Shown here: piece after piece, positions 35,667 to 44,400 of the stretch
Layout: the number at the start of each line of letters is the position of its first letter
Position numbering within the stretch: position 1 is the first letter of the stretch
Source: Pseudomonas salomonii
GTDB taxonomy: Bacteria > Pseudomonadota > Gammaproteobacteria > Pseudomonadales > Pseudomonadaceae
Direction: 5' to 3'
Assembly: GCF_900107155.1 (NCBI RefSeq)
Contig: NZ_FNOX01000001.1
Location: 458,608 to 522,607 of the forward strand
Length of the DNA: 64,000 nt
Position numbers and translations under genes: made by a program
The notes under the pieces: generated by a model
Told to the model about the DNA's origin: nothing
Database searches by the model: none
What the model saw: the letters and a program-made list of their open reading frames with translations, nothing else

Positions 35667-35927
35667 TTATTCTGCCGCCGGGTTCAGCAACTCGGACAAT
35701 GCGTCCGGCTGGCTCTTGAACGCCTTGGCAAACACATCGCGATTCTTCGCCATGTAGATCCCGGCTTCCTCCACCTGCTGCTCGCTCAGGGACGGCACGG
35801 CTTTTTGCAACACTTCTGCCAGCAACTCAGCGAGTTCAAGCATCTTGTCATGACGGTCAGCTTCGGCTTTATCCATGAACAAACGCTCCAGATCTCGGCT
35901 GCTGCGGTATACCACTTCGACGGCCAT
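35667..35927 (-). CDS. yebG: YebG family SOS-inducible protein
   Basis: An 86-residue cytoplasmic protein. MAVEVVYRSSRDLERLFMDKAEADRHDKMLELAE matches the YebG family start, and the rest is helical (VEEAGIYMAKNRDVFAKAF). YebG is DNA-damage inducible in E. coli; its molecular role is not settled. A near-perfect LexA box lies 42 bases upstream of the start, so SOS control is read directly from sequence. Confidence 0.92.
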   Translation of the reverse strand: MAVEVVYRSSRDLERLFMDKAEADRHDKMLELAELLAEVLQKAVPSLSEQQVEEAGIYMAKNRDVFAKAFKSQPDALSELLNPAAE

Positions 35928-35968
35928 TCACCACCTCACATGCCTTCACGATAGTTGTCTTTTGCGAC

Positions 35969-35988
35969 TACTGTATTCATATACAGTG
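35969..35988. promoter_or_regulatory. LexA box (SOS operator) of yebG
   Basis: TACTGT (35969-35974) and ACAGTG (35983-35988) flank the A+T-rich centre ATTCATAT. This is the CTGT-N8-ACAG LexA consensus without mismatch. It is placed to control yebG on the minus strand; psiE starts 187 bases away in the other direction. Confidence 0.93.
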
Positions 35989-36175
35989 AAAAGAGTAAGC
36001 CAAACCACGGGGTTTGGGTAGCAGTTTTTTAATGTAGCCCGTAAATACAGGTTCGGAGTGCCTCATGTCACGCCGCCACCATCTTATACCTGCCACTGGC
36101 CTTTTTTCTGCATGCAGAACAACCGTCACGTCCACCCCGCATTATCCGGTCGAGCCGACCTAAGGAAGCATCATC

Positions 36176-36664
36176 GTGAAAATCAACTGGGCCGAAAAGC
36201 TGCGTCAGCAAGTCCATGGGCTGGCCGAGTCGCTGGGCAATCTGTTCGTCGAGACGTTCCACTACCTGGCGCTGTTCGCCATTGGTGCCGTAACAGCCTG
36301 GGCGGCGGTGATGGAGTTTTTGGGGATGCTGGAGAACGGGCACATCAAGATCGATGACATCTTGCTGCTGTTCATCTACCTGGAGTTGGGCGCAATGGTC
36401 GGGATTTATTTCAAGACCAACCACATGCCCGTACGCTTCCTGATCTACGTGGCAATCACGGCGCTGACGCGCCTGCTGATTTCCAACGTCTCCCACCACA
36501 ACCCGCCGGACGTCGGCATCATCTACCTGTGCGGCGGCATTCTGCTGTTGGCGTTCTCGATTCTGGTGGTGCGCTACGCTTCGTCGGCGTTCCCGTCGGT
36601 GAAGGTCGAAGGCCCGCGTCGCAAAGGCGAGGCGAGCCTGGAAACCGAGAAGGGCGAGCTTTAA
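36176..36664 (+). CDS. psiE: Phosphate-starvation-inducible PsiE family membrane protein
   Basis: A 162-residue inner-membrane protein with four predicted helices (FHYLALFAIGAVTAWAAVMEF, ILLLFIYLELGAMVGIYF, VRFLIYVAITALTRLLI, GIIYLCGGILLLAFSILVVRYA). The TNHMPVRFLIYVAITALTR block is characteristic of PsiE. A ~30-residue charged C-terminal tail follows, making it longer than E. coli PsiE. The function is unknown. Start GTG 36176 with AAGGA nine bases upstream. Its stop overlaps that of the convergent small gene. Confidence 0.88.
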   Translation: MKINWAEKLRQQVHGLAESLGNLFVETFHYLALFAIGAVTAWAAVMEFLGMLENGHIKIDDILLLFIYLELGAMVGIYFKTNHMPVRFLIYVAITALTRLLISNVSHHNPPDVGIIYLCGGILLLAFSILVVRYASSAFPSVKVEGPRRKGEASLETEKGEL

Positions 36665-36978
36665 AGCCCGACGCTGAAGGGCAGGGTGCGGGCGGGTGGT
36701 GGCTGCAAGAGTTTGTGGCTGTCGCCGTCGGTCATCACCGCCAGAATCTCCATGGCGCTGTGGCCCTGTTCGATGGCGATGCCGAATTGAATGCTCTGCA
36801 CCAGGCGCTTGAGCCGCTCCGGGTCGTTGCGTTGTTCGGCGCTGATCATGCGTTTGGCCACCACCCCCGTCTCGTCCGAGAGGGTGAGCATGATGCTGCC
36901 GTCGAGCCGTTGGATGCTCAGGTTGACGCGGTAGGTGGGCGTGAAGGTGTCAGTGATGATCTGAAAAGGATTGTCCAT
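36661..36978 (-). CDS. Small Pseudomonas protein, possibly DUF3509
   Basis: A 105-residue cytoplasmic protein starting MDNPFQIITDTFTPTYRVNLSIQRLDGSIMLTLSD. It is predicted to mix beta strands (residues 15-45) and a helix (RNDPERLKRLVQSIQFGIAIEQG). I believe it belongs to the DUF3509 group of short pseudomonad proteins, but cannot confirm this. No signal or membrane segment. It converges on psiE with overlapping stops. Confidence 0.65.
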   Translation of the reverse strand: MDNPFQIITDTFTPTYRVNLSIQRLDGSIMLTLSDETGVVAKRMISAEQRNDPERLKRLVQSIQFGIAIEQGHSAMEILAVMTDGDSHKLLQPPPARTLPFSVGL

Positions 36979-37152
36979 GGTGCGTTACCGCCTGATAAGA
37001 ACATGCAGTCATTGACGACCGGTGTCGGGTTAAGTTCGCATTGCCTGACCACCGGCCACTCCGTCGCTGAGGGTTCACAAGGTCCGTTTGCCTCGTTAGC
37101 TGTACAGCAAGGGGCGTGCCGTATAGCGCTTTACCAGGCGCTGCAATACCCA

Positions 37153-37241
37153 TGTGGGAGCGGGCTTGCTCGCGAATGCGGTGTGTCAGCCAATAAATAC
37201 TTAGCTGAATGACCGCATTCGCGAGCAAGCCCGCTCCCACA
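37153..37241. repeat. REPIN with perfect 30-base arms
   Basis: TGTGGGAGCGGGCTTGCTCG and the following ten bases (37153-37182) recur exactly inverted at 37212-37241, with a 29-base spacer. It lies between the DUF3509-like gene and the sdaC stop; the rest of 36979-37264 shows no gene. Confidence 0.95.
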
Positions 37242-37264
37242 TTTGTCATGGGGTGTGTTCGATT

Positions 37265-38569
37265 TCAGGGCAAAACCGAAAAAACGATCGCAGACAGCGC
37301 AATCAACCCGATCAGCACCACAAACACATTCGACACCTGGCCCGAATACTGGCGCAGAGAAGGCACGCGGCGGATCGCGTACATCGGCATCAGGAACAGC
37401 AGGCACGCGATGACCGGCCCGCCCAGGGTTTCGATCATGCCCAGGATGCTTGGGTTGAAGGTCGCCACGGCCCAGCAGGTCAGCACCATGAACAGCGCGG
37501 TGCAGCGTTCCAACCCTTTGGATGACATCGAACGGTTACGCCCACGCAAGGATTTGACGATCAGCCCCTGGAAGCCTTCGCTGGCGCCGATGTAATGGCC
37601 GAGAAAGGACTTGGTGATGGCCACCAGCGCGATCAACGGCGCGGCGTAGGCAATCACGGGCGTCTGGAAGTGGTTGGCGAGGTACGACAGGATCGAAATG
37701 TTCTGCGCCTTGGCGGCCGCCAGGTCAGCCGGCGACAGGGCCAGCACGCAGCTGAAGCAGAAGAACATCACCGTCAGCACCATCATGCCGTGGGCGGTGG
37801 CGAGGATACCGCTGCTTTTGCGCTCGGCCTGTGGGCCGTAGACGCGCTTCTGGTCGACGGCAAAGGCGGAAATGATCGGCGAGTGGTTGAAGGAGAACAC
37901 CATCACCGGGATCGCCAGCCACAGGGTCTTGAAGAGCAGCGGCAACGGCATGCCTTCACTGGCGGAAGCGAAGAACGCGCCGTTCCAGTTGGGGATCAGG
38001 CTTACGGCCAGCAACAGCAGGGCGGCGACGAAGGGGTACACCAGCACGCTCATGGCTTTGACTATCACGCCCTGGCCGCAGCGCACAATGGCCATCAGGC
38101 CGAGGATCAGCACCAGCGACAGGATCGCCCGGGGCGGCGGGGCCAGGTGCAGTTGGTGTTCCATGAAGCTGCTGAGGGTGTTGGTCAGCGCCACGCTGTA
38201 GACCAGCAGGATCGGGAAAATCGCGAAAAAGTACAGCAGCGTGATCAGCTTGCCCGCGCCGACGCCGAAGTGTTCTTCGACCACTTCGGTGATGTCACCG
38301 GATTTGCCCGACAGCACAAAGCGCGTCAGCCCACGGTGAGCAAAGAAGGTCATGGGGAAGGCCAGCAACGCCAGCACGATCAGCGGCCAGAAGCCGCCAA
38401 CGCCGGCGTTGATCGGCAGGAACAAGGTGCCGGCGCCAATGGCCGTGCCGTAGAGGCCAAGCATCCAGGTGGTGTCGTGTTTGGTCCAGCCGGTGGTGAC
38501 AGTGTTGTCTACAGCGTTATCTACAGCAACAGCAGGGTTTTCAGCGGCAGGTGTACGTACATCAGTCAT
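37265..38569 (-). CDS. sdaC: Serine transporter, HAAAP family (SdaC/TdcC-like)
   Basis: A 434-residue, 11-helix proton-coupled amino-acid symporter. The first helix carries WMLGLYGTAIGAGTLFLPINAG, the hallmark of the HAAAP (SdaC/TdcC) family; FSFNHSPIISAF is the second signature. It should bring L-serine (possibly threonine) into the cell for the deaminase encoded just upstream. Start at ATG 38569 with GAGG eight bases before it. It follows sdaA by 62 bases on the same strand, forming sdaA-sdaC. Confidence 0.92.
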   Translation of the reverse strand: MTDVRTPAAENPAVAVDNAVDNTVTTGWTKHDTTWMLGLYGTAIGAGTLFLPINAGVGGFWPLIVLALLAFPMTFFAHRGLTRFVLSGKSGDITEVVEEHFGVGAGKLITLLYFFAIFPILLVYSVALTNTLSSFMEHQLHLAPPPRAILSLVLILGLMAIVRCGQGVIVKAMSVLVYPFVAALLLLAVSLIPNWNGAFFASASEGMPLPLLFKTLWLAIPVMVFSFNHSPIISAFAVDQKRVYGPQAERKSSGILATAHGMMVLTVMFFCFSCVLALSPADLAAAKAQNISILSYLANHFQTPVIAYAAPLIALVAITKSFLGHYIGASEGFQGLIVKSLRGRNRSMSSKGLERCTALFMVLTCWAVATFNPSILGMIETLGGPVIACLLFLMPMYAIRRVPSLRQYSGQVSNVFVVLIGLIALSAIVFSVLP

Positions 38570-38631
38570 CGATATTGCCTCGTTATTATTTTTGCGCGGG
38601 CTCACGTAGGGGGCGGGTAGGCGTGCTCCGA

Positions 38632-40008
38632 TCAGCACTCCACCCAGCTGACCGCCAGGCCGCCCCGTGAAGTTTCTTTGTATTTGTCATGCATGTCGGC
38701 GCCGGTATCGCGCATGGTGCGGATCACCCGGTCGAGGGAGATAAAGTGTTTGCCGTCACCGCGCAGGGCCATTTGCGTGGCGTTGATCGCCTTGACCGCC
38801 GCGATGGCGTTGCGCTCGATACACGGCACTTGCACCAGGCCGCCGACCGGGTCGCAGGTCAGGCCGAGGTTGTGTTCCAGGCCGATTTCAGCAGCGTTTT
38901 CCAGTTGCTCCGGCGTGGCGCCGAGGATGTCGGCCAAACCCGCAGCGGCCATGGCGCAGGCCGAGCCCACTTCGCCCTGGCAGCCGACTTCGGCGCCGGA
39001 GATCGAAGCGTTCTTCTTGCAGAGAATGCCCACGGCAGCAGCCGCCAGGAAGAAATTGACCACATCGTCATCCGACGCATCGGCGTTGAACTTCATGTAG
39101 TAATGCAGCACGGCCGGGATGATCCCTGCTGCGCCATTGGTCGGCGCGGTGACCATGCGCCCGCCGGCGGCGTTTTCTTCGTTGACGGCGAGGGCGAACA
39201 GGTTGACCCATTCCATCGCCGACAAGGTGGAGGTGATCACGTTGGGTTTGCCGATTTCCAGCAGGCTGCGGTGCAATTTCGCCGCACGGCGTGGCACGTC
39301 GAGGCCGCCTGGCAAGATGCCTTCATCGCGCAAGCCTTGCTCCACGCACCCGCGCATTACCGACCAGATATGCAGCAGGCCGCTGCGGATTTCTTCGTCG
39401 CAGCGCCAAGCGCGTTCATTGGCCATCATCAGCTCGGAAACCCGCAGGCCGTGCTTGTTGCACAAGGCCAGCAGTTCGACGGCGCTGGAAAAGTCGTAGG
39501 GCAATTCGACGTCGCTGGCAGGCGCGATGCCCGAGGCGGCTTCGGCCGCCTCGATGATGAAACCGCCGCCCACCGAGTAATAGGTTTGCTCGCTCAGCAG
39601 GCCGTTTTCGCCATAGGCGTGCAGGGACATGGCGTTGGGGTGGTAGGGCAGGCTTTCGTCCAGCAGCAGGAGGTCGGTGTGCCAGTTGAAGGCAATCTCC
39701 TGCGAGCCTGCGAGCAGCAATCGGCCGGATTCGCGCAACTGCTGAATGCGTGCATTGATCGACGTGGGGTCGACCGTGTCTGGCCATTCGCCCATCAGCC
39801 CCATCACGCTGGCGCGGTCGGTGGCGTGGCCCACACCAGTGGCGGACAGCGAGCCGTACAGGCGCACTTCGATACGTCGCGTATCGGCCAGCAATTGCTG
39901 GTCGGTCAGGGCTTGGGCGAAGGTCGCCGCTGCGCGCATCGGGCCGACGGTATGGGAGCTGGACGGGCCGATGCCCACTTTGAATAGATCGAAAACACTG
40001 ATAGCCAT
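38632..40008 (-). CDS. sdaA: L-serine ammonia-lyase (iron-sulfur type)
   Basis: A 458-residue single-chain L-serine dehydratase converting L-serine to pyruvate and ammonia with a [4Fe-4S] cluster. The N-terminal beta domain starts [24 protein letters not shown], fully typical. The catalytic alpha domain shows [20 protein letters not shown] and [15 protein letters not shown], supplying the cluster cysteines. It is co-directional with sdaC and divergent from a LysR regulator that probably controls both. Confidence 0.96.
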   Translation of the reverse strand: MAISVFDLFKVGIGPSSSHTVGPMRAAATFAQALTDQQLLADTRRIEVRLYGSLSATGVGHATDRASVMGLMGEWPDTVDPTSINARIQQLRESGRLLLAGSQEIAFNWHTDLLLLDESLPYHPNAMSLHAYGENGLLSEQTYYSVGGGFIIEAAEAASGIAPASDVELPYDFSSAVELLALCNKHGLRVSELMMANERAWRCDEEIRSGLLHIWSVMRGCVEQGLRDEGILPGGLDVPRRAAKLHRSLLEIGKPNVITSTLSAMEWVNLFALAVNEENAAGGRMVTAPTNGAAGIIPAVLHYYMKFNADASDDDVVNFFLAAAAVGILCKKNASISGAEVGCQGEVGSACAMAAAGLADILGATPEQLENAAEIGLEHNLGLTCDPVGGLVQVPCIERNAIAAVKAINATQMALRGDGKHFISLDRVIRTMRDTGADMHDKYKETSRGGLAVSWVEC

Positions 40009-40145
40009 GCTAAAGCCTTACAAGCAATGGAGTAGAAATCGCTGCCATGTTTTGTAGAGCAGGCGGAATTGGCGCGATACTGAGCCTCTGGATCGGCACT
40101 GACCAACGAATTATCCTAAGACACCCTTTAGCAGGACTAAACGCT

Positions 40146-41093
40146 ATGACTCGCCCTCTCCATGGCCAGACCTATGTCTGGCTGCACGTGTTTTCCTGCG
40201 CCGCGCGGCATTTGTCGTTTACCCGCTGCGCCGAAGAACTGCACATCACGCCGGGGGCGGTGAGCCAGCAAATTCGCCAGTTGGAAGAGCGCCTGGGCTT
40301 TCGGCTGTTTCATCGGCGCGCCCGTGGCGTGGAGCTGAGTGCCGAGGGGCAAAGGCTGGCGGCGACCGTGGGCGAGGCCTACGGCAGCATCGACGCGGAA
40401 TTGCAGCGGCTGGACGCGGGGATGATCAGCGGCACTTTGCGCTTGCGCTCGATCCCGTCGTTTCTCGGCAAGTGGCTGACCCCGCGTTTACCGCGGTTGC
40501 AGCAGCGCTTTCCGGATATCCAACTGCGCATGGTCGCCGAAGACAGCAGCATCGCCTTGCACGAGGGCGACTTCGACCTGGCCATCGACCTGAACGACGG
40601 CAGCTACCCCGGCCTGTTATCCACAGCCCTGCTCGATGAACAGATTTTTCCTGTATGCGCGCCGAGCCTGCTGCGCGGGAGGCCGCCGCTGCATGGCCCG
40701 GCGGACCTGGTGCATTTCCCGCTGTTGCACGACATCACCGCCTGGCGTGGGAGTTATGAATACGCCGAGTGGGAGTTTTATCTGAATGCTATCGGCTACC
40801 ACGACGCCGACGTGCGCCGCGGCCACACCTTCAACCGCAACCACCTGACCATCGAGGCCGCCATCGCGGGGATGGGCGTGGCGATTGCGCGGCGCACCTT
40901 GCTTAACGATGAACTGGCGCGCGGCACCTTGATCGTGCCCTTCGGCCTGGCCGTGCCCAACCACAAACGTTATGTGTTGCTGTATGCGCCGGGCGCGTTG
41001 AGCCATCCGGGTGTGCGTGCGGTGCATGACTGGCTGGTAGAGGAAGCGGGGATTTTTCGCGGATTGCACCCGTTGGGAGAGGGGCAATTATAA
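40146..41093 (+). CDS. LysR-family regulator, GcvA-like, divergent from sdaA
   Basis: A 315-residue LysR regulator. The helix-turn-helix (residues ~18-75) reads LSFTRCAEELHITPGAVSQQIRQLEERLGFRLFHRRARGVELSAEG, in the GcvA subgroup style. The effector domain (95-300) has LRSIPSFLGKWLTPRLPRLQQRFPDI. It is transcribed away from sdaA across a 137-base gap, the standard arrangement for a LysR activator of the neighbouring operon; serine-related control is inferred. Start ATG 40146 gives the usual length. Confidence 0.88.
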   Translation: MTRPLHGQTYVWLHVFSCAARHLSFTRCAEELHITPGAVSQQIRQLEERLGFRLFHRRARGVELSAEGQRLAATVGEAYGSIDAELQRLDAGMISGTLRLRSIPSFLGKWLTPRLPRLQQRFPDIQLRMVAEDSSIALHEGDFDLAIDLNDGSYPGLLSTALLDEQIFPVCAPSLLRGRPPLHGPADLVHFPLLHDITAWRGSYEYAEWEFYLNAIGYHDADVRRGHTFNRNHLTIEAAIAGMGVAIARRTLLNDELARGTLIVPFGLAVPNHKRYVLLYAPGALSHPGVRAVHDWLVEEAGIFRGLHPLGEGQL

Positions 41094-41232
41094 GGTTGGC
41101 TGGGCGTAATAAGATGTAACTAACTCCCCACCCTAACAGCGTTTTTGCTCGTCGTCAGGGTTAATTTGTAATGTGGGATTTATCTTTGCAAAGGGGTTGA
41201 AATGTTCTGCGCGGTGCCCAATTGTGTAATCA

Positions 41233-41276
41233 AGAGGTCATGGTTTCACCACCCCGGTGTCGCAGTTGTGACCTCT
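41233..41276 (+). other. Hairpin in the leader of the ribosome-hibernation gene
   Basis: AGAGGTCA (41233-41240) pairs with TGACCTCT (41269-41276), with a smaller CACC/GGTG pairing inside. It ends 29 bases before the ATG at 41306. The surrounding 41094-41305 has no convincing gene. Whether it acts at the RNA level or as a protein-binding site is unknown. Confidence 0.45.
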
Positions 41277-41305
41277 CGCGAGCTAGCTGAAATAAGGGAA
41301 GAACT

Positions 41306-41716
41306 ATGCAAATCCAAGTCAATAGCGATAACCATATTGAAAGCAGCATCCGACTGGAGGAGTGGGTACGAACTACCATTGAGAGCACGCTCGAACGTTA
41401 TGAAGAAGACCTGACCCGCGTTGAGGTCTACCTGAAGGATGAAAACGGCGATAAGCCCGGCCCCCACGATCTGAGTTGCCGTCTGGAAGCACGGCCAAAG
41501 GGCCATCAACCGCTGTCGGTCCTGCACAAGGCCGATACGCTGGAACAGGCGATCGATGGCGCGGCGACCAAGCTTGAACATGCGCTGGAACATCTGTACG
41601 GCAAACTGCGCGGCAAACCACGCGCCGCAGGGCAGAGCTTGCCGGATACCAAGGCTGACGAGGCCGAGCTGGAAGAGGAATTTCTGGAAAACGAACAGGC
41701 TGCGCTTAATAGCTGA
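41306..41716 (+). CDS. HPF/RaiA-family ribosome-associated protein
   Basis: A 136-residue protein with the beta-alpha-beta-beta-beta-alpha core of hibernation factors: MQIQVNSDNHIESSIRLEEWVRTTIESTLERYEEDLTRVEVYLKDENGDK, then HDLSCRLEARPKGHQPLSVLHKADTLEQAIDGAATKLEHALEHLYGKLRG. These bind the 30S decoding centre and silence ribosomes in slow growth. An acidic C-terminal tail (EAELEEEFLENEQ) is unlike short HPF. Pseudomonas also has hpf in the rpoN region, so this is probably a second member. GGGAAGAA precedes the ATG. Confidence 0.85.
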   Translation: MQIQVNSDNHIESSIRLEEWVRTTIESTLERYEEDLTRVEVYLKDENGDKPGPHDLSCRLEARPKGHQPLSVLHKADTLEQAIDGAATKLEHALEHLYGKLRGKPRAAGQSLPDTKADEAELEEEFLENEQAALNS

Positions 41717-41743
41717 TAGCTGAGTGTTTTTTCAACCCCAAAT

Positions 41744-41773
41744 AAAACGGGCCTGCATCTGCAGGCCCGTTTT
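41744..41773. terminator. Bidirectional terminator
   Basis: A 13-bp stem (AAAACGGGCCTGC at 41744-41756, its complement at 41761-41773) with loop ATCT ends in T-runs on both strands. It serves the hibernation gene and the convergent MFS gene, whose stop is at 41777. Confidence 0.92.
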
Positions 41774-41776
41774 CGT

Positions 41777-43288
41777 TCAGGGTCGCTGCTGGAAAAAGTA
41801 CCGGCTCAAGATCGCCAGCCCACACGCACCCAACCCCGCAAACAGCATGGCCCAGCCGGCGCCGTGGCGCAGTGCGGCCTGGGCGTCTGAAGGCGCCAGT
41901 ACCAGCGCATCCAGTTTGCCCGCCGCAATGTTCTGGCTGATAGCCGGCCAATCCAGCGCCGTGGTGGCAGGCAGCAGGCTGGAGAGGTGATGGCCGATGC
42001 CTAGCAGCAGCACCAGCCCCATCAACGCGATGTTGAGGGCCAAGGTGATCAGTCGCGCGCTGAGATCGATACCCGAGGCCATGCCCGCACGGTCAGCCGA
42101 CACGGCGCCGGTGGTGGTGTTGGTGGTCGGTGAGTTGGTCAGCGCCAGTCCCACGCCTGCTAACACGCAACTGAACAGCACCCAGACGATACTCGGCTGC
42201 TGCGCGCCATTGACTGCCGCCATGCTGATAAACCCTGCACCCATCAAACCCAGGCCCAGCGGGATAATACGTTCGGCGCCGTAGCGCAGGGCCAGGCGTT
42301 CCGCCAGCGGCGGCACCAGCAAGGTCGGCAGCGTATAAGCCAGCAAGGCCGCGCCGGTGGTCAGCGTGTCGTAGCCCAGGCCGGCCTGAAAGTAGAGTGG
42401 CAGGTAGATCATGAAGGGCCAGAAACTGAAATTCATGCCGATCGAACCCATCAGCGCGCCGTTGAAGCGCTGGATGCGGAATACCGAAAAATCGAACATC
42501 GGGTGCGGGCTGCGTCGCTCAACCACGACGAACAGCAGCAGCCCGACCAGCGACAAACCGGCCCAGCCTAGCATCGCCGGGCTGCCGAAGCCGTTTTCGC
42601 TGCCCTGAGTAATGAAATACACCAAGGCGAACACCGACAGCGTCAAGGTCAGCATGCCGGCGATATCCAGCCGATGGCCGGCCGGGTCGCGGGATTCCTG
42701 CACGCTGATGCGCAGCAGCAGCAAGGTCAGCAGCGTGAGCGGCACATGCACCAGGAACACCCAGCGCCAGTCTGCGACCGCCAGAATCAGTGCGCCGACC
42801 ATCGGCCCGAAGCCCAGGCCCACGCCTGCGATCACGCCCCATATCGCAAAGGCCCGCGCCCGAGCAGCCGGTTCGCGGAACTGGTGCGACAGAATGGCGA
42901 ACTGGCAGATCATCATCGCCCCGGCGCCTATGCCTTGAACGAAGCGCGCCGCGATCAAGGTGGAGGCATCGTTGGCCAGCCCGCAGGCCAGCGAAGCCAA
43001 TCCAAACAGCCACAGGCACACCACCAGCATGCGGCGCCGTCCAAAGCGGTCGGCCAACGTACCCGCCGCCATCAAGACGCTGGTGCAGGCCAGGGTGTAG
43101 GCGTTCATGATCCATTGCGCATCCTGAAAACCGGTGCCCAGTTGCTGTTCCAGGGTTGGCAGGATGACCGGCACACTGGAGATCTCCAGGCCGAACATCA
43201 ATGCCACAAGGCACACGGCGGTGAGTGCCAGGCCATCTCTGGCGGTGCGCGGGGCACTGACGGCGGATACGGCGGCGGCGGGCGGCAT
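41777..43288 (-). CDS. MFS drug exporter, DHA2 (14-helix, EmrB/QacA-like) family
   Basis: A 503-residue transporter with 14 predicted helices. DHA2 marks: first-helix VALMFGLEISSVPVILPTLEQQLG, WIMNAYTLACTSVLMAAGTLADRFGRRR (motif A), and motif C-like GVIAGVGLGFGPMVGALI. It likely exports a toxic compound or antibiotic. Start ATG 43288 with AAGGAA seven bases upstream. Divergent from a LysR gene, which probably regulates it. Confidence 0.88.
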   Translation of the reverse strand: MPPAAAVSAVSAPRTARDGLALTAVCLVALMFGLEISSVPVILPTLEQQLGTGFQDAQWIMNAYTLACTSVLMAAGTLADRFGRRRMLVVCLWLFGLASLACGLANDASTLIAARFVQGIGAGAMMICQFAILSHQFREPAARARAFAIWGVIAGVGLGFGPMVGALILAVADWRWVFLVHVPLTLLTLLLLRISVQESRDPAGHRLDIAGMLTLTLSVFALVYFITQGSENGFGSPAMLGWAGLSLVGLLLFVVVERRSPHPMFDFSVFRIQRFNGALMGSIGMNFSFWPFMIYLPLYFQAGLGYDTLTTGAALLAYTLPTLLVPPLAERLALRYGAERIIPLGLGLMGAGFISMAAVNGAQQPSIVWVLFSCVLAGVGLALTNSPTTNTTTGAVSADRAGMASGIDLSARLITLALNIALMGLVLLLGIGHHLSSLLPATTALDWPAISQNIAAGKLDALVLAPSDAQAALRHGAGWAMLFAGLGACGLAILSRYFFQQRP

Positions 43289-43393
43289 GGGATATTCCTT
43301 TTGTTTGGGGGAGAGCGCTATTCTCGCGGGAGCAGAATTCTTTATTCGTGATAAGTTTTCCTTTGATAAGGGAATTAAGGGCGACAATTAAGC

Positions 43394-44266
43394 ATGGCCA
43401 CTCCGCGTTTTGATGGTGTTGAGCTCTTTCTGCAAGTCGTCGAGAGCGGCAACCTGACCGAGGCTGCCGAACGGCTGAACCTGACGCGTTCGGCCGTGGG
43501 TAAAGGCTTGGCGCGCCTGGAAGCGCGCTTGGGCACTCGCCTGTTGCAGCGTTCCACCCGCCGCCAGCGTCTGACTGAAGATGGGCAGGCGTACTACGAA
43601 CATTGTTTGCGTGCGCTGGCAGAGCTGGAAGCTGCCGAATCGGTGCTGGAGAGCGGCCGGCAACAGCCACGCGGGCGTTTAAGGGCGAGCTTGCCTTTGG
43701 CTTTCGGCCATCATTACGCGGCGCCAGCATTGTGGGGGTTGATGGACCGTTACCCGGCGTTGGAGATCGAGATCTCGTTCTCTGACCGATTGATCGATCT
43801 CGCACAGGAAGGCTTCGACGTGGCCGTGCGTATTGGTCCGCTGCCGGACACTGACCGCCTGAGTGCACGTCGCCTGGGCGAACAAGCAGTTGGCCTGGCG
43901 GCTTCGCCGGCCTATTTGCAGCGGGTCGGGCCAATCAACGCTATCGACGACCTCGCCGCCCACCGAGGCATTGCCTACCGCTGCAATACCTCCCAGCGCC
44001 CCGGTGTGCCTTCGCTGTTGATGCTCGACGACCTCCAGGCCGTGGCCGATGCCGCGATTGCGGGCGTGGGCCTGGCCTGGTTGCCGAGTTGGTTGATTGC
44101 GCATTACGTGCTGCGCGGGCAACTGGAAGCGGTACTGCCGAACCACCGCGACCAGCCGGCGCCAATCCACGTGATCTGGCCGACGGCCGCACACATGCCG
44201 GCCAAGACGCGCTGTGCCATCGACGCCTTGGTGGCCGGCACCCCGAGTTGCCTGGCAGGCAGTTAG
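43394..44266 (+). CDS. LysR-family regulator divergent from the DHA2 exporter
   Basis: A 290-residue LysR regulator with helix-turn-helix at ~8-65 (VVESGNLTEAAERLNLTRSAVGKGLARLEARLGTRLLQRSTR) and an effector-binding domain with ALEIEISFSDRLIDLAQEGFDVAVRIGPLP, typical of the CrgA/YhjC-like subgroup. The 105-base gap to the exporter gene holds both promoters. Effector unknown. Confidence 0.88.
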   Translation: MATPRFDGVELFLQVVESGNLTEAAERLNLTRSAVGKGLARLEARLGTRLLQRSTRRQRLTEDGQAYYEHCLRALAELEAAESVLESGRQQPRGRLRASLPLAFGHHYAAPALWGLMDRYPALEIEISFSDRLIDLAQEGFDVAVRIGPLPDTDRLSARRLGEQAVGLAASPAYLQRVGPINAIDDLAAHRGIAYRCNTSQRPGVPSLLMLDDLQAVADAAIAGVGLAWLPSWLIAHYVLRGQLEAVLPNHRDQPAPIHVIWPTAAHMPAKTRCAIDALVAGTPSCLAGS

Positions 44267-44305
44267 AGCCGGCCCACGTAGATCTAAACGACAAAGCCGA
44301 TCCCC

Positions 44306-44395
44306 TGTGGGAGCTGTCTAGCCCCAGCGAGGCTGCGAAAGCGGTGGGTCAGGCAACTTATATCTCGCCTGTGCCGCCGCCTTCGCAGCCTCGCC
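44306..44395. repeat. Degenerate REPIN-like inverted repeat
   Basis: It opens TGTGGGAGCTGTC at 44306; GCGAGGCTGCGAAAGCGG (44327-44344) recurs inverted at 44377-44394 with one mismatch. This is a different REP class from those at 32.1 and 37.2 kb. It lies between the LysR gene and the convergent TonB receptor gene. Confidence 0.8.
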
Positions 44396-44400
44396 GGTAC

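Noticed and set aside
41202..41414. 70-codon open frame before the hibernation-factor gene
   Set aside because: Overlaps the real gene in another frame and lacks a ribosome site.
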